This document shows positions 60,827 to 64,000 of a DNA stretch of 64,000 bases, in pieces. The stretch lies in the NCBI RefSeq assembly GCF_003182595.1, contig NZ_PDNZ01000003.1:323985-387984 (forward strand), read 5' to 3'. The position numbers and the translations under genes are program-made. Below the pieces are notes generated by a model. It was not told the DNA's origin. It did not search any database and was given only the letters and a program-made list of their open reading frames with translations. This DNA is from Prosthecochloris marina (GTDB lineage: Bacteria > Bacteroidota > Chlorobiia > Chlorobiales > Chlorobiaceae). Position 1 is the first letter of the stretch, and the number at the start of each line of letters is the position of its first letter.

Positions 60827-61933
60827 TCACAGGATTTCCTGCAACTTCCTCGCCGAAAGCAACATCGTTGCGAATGCAAGGTCCTCGTTGGGTTCCTGTA
60901 TGGTAAAATCCCCGAATCCCGCTTTGCCCAGAGCTTCTTTCAGGGTCTCTTTCGGAAGAGTGTGCGTCGGGTACCCCATGGCCCTGGTCATCAACTCCAC
61001 CATGGCGAACGTCAAGCGGTTCTCCTCTGTAGTATATGACGAGATATGGCTGGAGACGAAATAACCTCCCGGTTTGAGCGAGGCGTTGACCTTTTTCAGA
61101 AAATCCACAAGAGTTCCCTTTGCACCGAACTCATAGAGAAAATGAGAACAGAAGAAAAGATCGAAACCGTCGTCCACCCAGCTGGACCCGGTAATATCGA
61201 AATCATGAAAGGTCACCCGTTCAAAATGCTCATCATCTCGTTTCACCTTTCTCGCTATAGCACACACCTCCGGAAGATCGTAGACATGAGCCTGTAAACC
61301 ATCGTTTTCACGAAGCATGGCGAGGGAATAGTAACCGATGCTTCCTGCAATATCGCACATCCTCCTGGCACCACTGAAACCGGGAATGCTTTTCATGAAG
61401 GAGACAACCTCCTGTATCATCCCGGCTTTCGATACCTGCTCCATGGACAAGGCAGCCTCTTCCGACGCCCAGATCCTGTTGTTGAACGTCTTGACGTGAT
61501 CGTGTCTCAACGCCTCTACGAGATTGTCGAACGGCCCGCGGCTACCGGAAAACCCTCGAAGAGCTCGTAATTGATTGACCTTCGAACTGCTGACAAGATA
61601 AGTCCCCGACATCGAAGTCAGTGTGTAGCAGCCATCCTGCACCGCAACAAGACCGACAGCCTCGAGTACATCCAGAAGCGCATCGAGCACATGGACATTC
61701 GCATTCAGCTCCTCAGCCAGCTTTTCCAGCAAAGAGGTGCCTGCCGACAGCACATCGAACAAACCAATTTCGGCAGCGCTATTTATTATCAAAGGGAGAT
61801 AACTTTTATAGAGAAGATTGTTCAGCTGGCTATAAGGTGCCCGCACCTGTGACGCTGTTGGGCAAAACGCATCCATAAACGTATCCATAGTAACACCGAT
61901 TGTAAGTTTATATCGAGCTTGTTCTAAAAGCAT
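60827..61933 (-). CDS. SAM-dependent O-/C-methyltransferase (CrtF/BchU superfamily)
   Basis: 368 residues from ATG 61933; ATG 61888 (353 residues) is possible. N-terminal dimerisation helices (SYLPLIINSAAEIGLFDVLSAG, LAEELNANVHVLDALLDVLEAVGLV) as in plant-type O-methyltransferases, then MCDIAGSIGYYSLAML, HVYDLPEVCAIA, VTFHDFDITG, DLFFCSHFLYEFGAKGTLVDFLKKVNASLKPGGYF. This is the superfamily of CrtF (carotenoid) and BchU (bacteriochlorophyll C-20) methyltransferases. Motif I lacks the usual GGG (AGSIG). A pigment role would suit a phototroph but is unproven; identity with BchU is not supported by my recall of that sequence. Confidence 0.78.
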   Translation of the reverse strand: MLLEQARYKLTIGVTMDTFMDAFCPTASQVRAPYSQLNNLLYKSYLPLIINSAAEIGLFDVLSAGTSLLEKLAEELNANVHVLDALLDVLEAVGLVAVQDGCYTLTSMSGTYLVSSSKVNQLRALRGFSGSRGPFDNLVEALRHDHVKTFNNRIWASEEAALSMEQVSKAGMIQEVVSFMKSIPGFSGARRMCDIAGSIGYYSLAMLRENDGLQAHVYDLPEVCAIARKVKRDDEHFERVTFHDFDITGSSWVDDGFDLFFCSHFLYEFGAKGTLVDFLKKVNASLKPGGYFVSSHISSYTTEENRLTFAMVELMTRAMGYPTHTLPKETLKEALGKAGFGDFTIQEPNEDLAFATMLLSARKLQEIL

Positions 61934-62091
61934 TCCTTTCAGCAGAAAACCCTAACGAAAACTATGTTAAACAGCACAACATGGCAATTATTTTTAATTA
62001 GTCAAAATTAAAAATAAGCACCGAACAATTAAAAATGAACGTCATGCTGATGGAGAAAAAAGAGAAATGTTATGGAAAAAGCAGTGAGCGC

Positions 62092-63828
62092 TCACCCTTT
62101 CGACTGCGCACCGGCACCCGAGACGAGCCGCTGTTTTTCATAACTTGCGCGATAGCGCTTCAATCCGTTGAAAATCCCTCTCGCAATGTTTTTCTGCACA
62201 TCGGGGCGGCGGAGCATTTTTTCTTCTTCACGATTCGAGAGGTACCCCGCTTCGACCAGCAGGCTCGGCATTGAAGGAGTCCAGAGAACCATGAAACCCG
62301 CCTGGCGAACCCCCCTGCCGTTTATCTTTGTTTTTTTTTCCATTCCCTCGAGCACATGCCTCGCAGCCTCCTTGGACTGAAGGGTAAAAGCATTCTGCGC
62401 GAGACTGCTCATAATCATGTGTTCTTCACTGAATCCCTTGTATTTCTTCTGGTAGTCTTCTTCCTGCTTTATGGCAGCATTTTCAAGCATGGCGACCCTG
62501 AGAGCTGCCTGATTTTTGTGAGGACCGAGGATGTAAACCTCAGCCCCCTTCGCAGATCTATTTTTAGCTGCGTTACAATGAATACTGACAAAAAGCTTGC
62601 CGTCGTTTCGGTTCGCGATTTTCCCCCTTTGCTTGAGCGGTATGAACCTGTCGTCACTTCGCGTGTAAACAACCTTGATCTCGGGCCACTCTTTTTTAAT
62701 AATTGCACCGAGATAGTGGACCAGTTTCAGCACGATATCTTTCTCTCGGGTTCCTGCCAGCCCAATAGCACCAGGATCTTTTCCGCCATGTCCGGCATCG
62801 AGCACTATGGTATCGAACTTCCATTTCTGCAAATCCTTTGCAAGCTCCTGTTTGATACGCTTTTCTTTTTCTGCCTGATAGACCGCCTGAACATCGATAT
62901 CGCTCATAACAGAAATCACATAGGTATTTGTCCTTGGATCCCACTGATACTCGCTGGATTTAACATTGAAAAATTCGGTATTCAAGGCAATATTGATCTG
63001 CATGGCGCCTTTTCCCAGCGGGATCGCCCGGATTTCCTTTATGAGTCCCTGGCTGAACGTCCTGAATATGTCGGCCGGGTTCCCCTTGGCAGTTTCAAAA
63101 GTCAGTGATGCGTTCCCTGCTTTATCAGGCTTTATGAACGAAGCCGCGGTTTTCGCTCCCGACGCCTTTAAACGGATAACCACCCCGTTTGCGAGTTCAT
63201 CGACCCTCATGCCGGTTATGGTCGTCGGCCCTTTGTATTGCGGCGAAGGGCCTCCTGCACTGATATAGCGATCCTGATCCCTGACAATCCCGATCCGGCT
63301 CTTTCCCGACCCAGGCTCCGCGCTCCATAAAAAAGCGTCGATCACGCCCTTGTTACGGTCATAGACAACCTGCCGGTCCAACCAGATGGAAAAAAAGCGT
63401 ACCGCATCAACAGCTCGCAACCAGAGAGCCCCGTTTTTGAGAACAGGAGCGGAGCGCATATGTACGACTCGCTCGCCCACACTTGATTTTTCCGGTACAA
63501 TACCCACAAAGTTACTGCCTTCGATAAAACGGCAAACCGATGTTGTCCCATCTCTTTCGAGGACAATTTTCAACTGGTTACCATCCTTTTTGCTGAGCAG
63601 TCGAAGAGCACGGGACATCGACTCCAGATTTACGTAAACCACCGCATCTGTCCGCAAAGCGCTGACATTGAAGGTATACCCCTGTTGAAAGCCTTTTACA
63701 GCATGCAGGGCAAGCTGTTCAGGTTTGGCGTTGTCCAGCGACACGGCGAATAACTTGCCAGGCATGGCAATGATAAGCAGCAGAACAAATAAAGCATGGT
63801 ATCTGAGACGGCCGGCACATTCACTCAC
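62092..63828 (-). CDS. N-acetylmuramoyl-L-alanine amidase (AmiC-like)
   Basis: 578 residues. Signal peptide ~1-28. Residues ~30-165 are a copper-amine-oxidase-N-like region, ~200-315 an AMIN domain (TTITGMRVDELANGVVIRLKA) that targets the septum or wall, and ~340-560 the Amidase_3 catalytic domain: FDTIVLDAGHGGKDPGAIG (Zn His), EKDIVLKL (Glu), LFVSIHCNAAKNRSAKGAEVYIL (Zn His), SLLVEAGYLSNREEE (catalytic Glu). Cleaves the amide between MurNAc and the peptide during cell separation. Its upstream end is ~95 bp from an IS256-type element. Confidence 0.93.
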   Translation of the reverse strand: MSECAGRLRYHALFVLLLIIAMPGKLFAVSLDNAKPEQLALHAVKGFQQGYTFNVSALRTDAVVYVNLESMSRALRLLSKKDGNQLKIVLERDGTTSVCRFIEGSNFVGIVPEKSSVGERVVHMRSAPVLKNGALWLRAVDAVRFFSIWLDRQVVYDRNKGVIDAFLWSAEPGSGKSRIGIVRDQDRYISAGGPSPQYKGPTTITGMRVDELANGVVIRLKASGAKTAASFIKPDKAGNASLTFETAKGNPADIFRTFSQGLIKEIRAIPLGKGAMQINIALNTEFFNVKSSEYQWDPRTNTYVISVMSDIDVQAVYQAEKEKRIKQELAKDLQKWKFDTIVLDAGHGGKDPGAIGLAGTREKDIVLKLVHYLGAIIKKEWPEIKVVYTRSDDRFIPLKQRGKIANRNDGKLFVSIHCNAAKNRSAKGAEVYILGPHKNQAALRVAMLENAAIKQEEDYQKKYKGFSEEHMIMSSLAQNAFTLQSKEAARHVLEGMEKKTKINGRGVRQAGFMVLWTPSMPSLLVEAGYLSNREEEKMLRRPDVQKNIARGIFNGLKRYRASYEKQRLVSGAGAQSKG

Positions 63829-63922
63829 GGAAACTGCATTTTATTCTTAACGAGACAAGTTGGTTAGGAAATTATACTAAAAATTTCCATGCCAGCCACG
63901 GGGAACCTGCGAAGTCGACAGT

Positions 63923-64000
63923 GGGGTCTGTTCAGAAAACTGTGTAAACAGCCATTCTTCATAAAGGTACTCTTCCCTGGAATTTAATGGAAAGCTGATT
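63923..64000 (-). mobile_element. End of an IS256-family insertion sequence
   Basis: The minus strand at the window edge encodes the last 13 codons of a transposase with the IS256-type ending (NQLSIKFQGRVPL then stop, 63959-64000). Outside the stop, GGGGTCTGTTCAGAAAACTG (from 63923) resembles the terminal inverted repeat of IS256-family elements. The rest of the element lies beyond the window, so completeness and target duplication cannot be seen. Confidence 0.7.
63959..64000 (-). CDS. IS256-family transposase, C-terminal fragment (runs off the window)
   Basis: Only 13 codons and the stop are inside the window. Their sequence matches the conserved C-terminus of IS256/Mutator transposases (pattern NQ-[FL]-x-I-x-F-x-x-R-[VL]-P-L). 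No catalytic residue is visible here. Confidence 0.6.
   Translation of the reverse strand, partial: NQLSIKFQGRVPL

Noticed and set aside
60827..61933. Naming the methyltransferase bchU
   Set aside because: Same superfamily, but sequence outside the general motifs does not match BchU as I remember it.
1..64000. tRNA, rRNA or CRISPR arrays
   Set aside because: I looked for T-loop-like sequences and regularly spaced repeats and found none convincing; small tRNAs could still be missed by eye.

Overview
The window reads as chromosome of a green sulfur bacterium (Chlorobi), perhaps Prosthecochloris-like. This rests on inference: moderate GC, a half-length ClpB of the kind known from Chlorobium tepidum, an OstA-like LptA relative beside KDO genes, and overall gene style. 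No photosynthesis marker lies inside the window, so the genus is a guess.

Layout. Positions 1-4000 (minus strand) form an accessory stretch: a RelE/RelB-type and a VapC/VapB-type toxin-antitoxin pair, two small membrane proteins, two copies of a ~124-bp structured direct repeat, and a methyltransferase-like gene. Positions 4200-7250 hold a cytoplasmic nuclease-like protein, a ferredoxin-nitroreductase fusion and a lipoprotein with a polysaccharide-lyase-like fold. Positions 7600-33700 are one large plus-strand exopolysaccharide (EPS) locus. It opens with a receiver/PAS histidine kinase, a receiver-PAS-PP2C phosphatase and a sigma-54 activator. A good sigma-54 promoter match follows at about 12864, then the operon: fused and degenerate sugar transferases, the functional initiating sugar transferase, two STAS proteins, an RsbW-like kinase, glycosyltransferases, hexapeptide acyltransferases, Wza, Wzx, Wzc and Wzy homologues, a VanZ-like protein, and a decayed acyltransferase at the 3' end. 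The PP2C, STAS and RsbW parts form a partner-switching circuit with no sigma factor in sight, placed among the enzymes it may control.

Positions 33700-50100 hold ordinary core genes: a WecB-like epimerase, an OstA-like protein, an FmdB-type zinc ribbon, recO, a KdsC homologue lacking its catalytic aspartates, kdsA, short clpB, a GH3 hexosaminidase, a SixA-like phosphatase, gpsA-plsY, purM, aspartokinase, an NlpC/P60 lipoprotein, prmA, Ppx/GppA and a THUMP-like methyltransferase. A secreted jacalin-like lectin and an acyl-CoA ligase follow. Positions 52800-59600 are a complete minus-strand biotin operon, birA-bioB-bioF-bioG-bioC-bioD-bioA. A perfect 8-16-8 inverted repeat upstream of birA looks like a BirA operator, so the biotin ligase probably represses its own operon. 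The window ends with a homocysteine methyltransferase, a CrtF/BchU-superfamily methyltransferase, a cell-wall amidase, and the last codons and terminal repeat of an IS256-family element.

Start codons were moved from the longest open frame where ribosome sites, overlaps or operators argued for it; these choices are stated per gene. All family calls were made by eye from motifs, without database searches.
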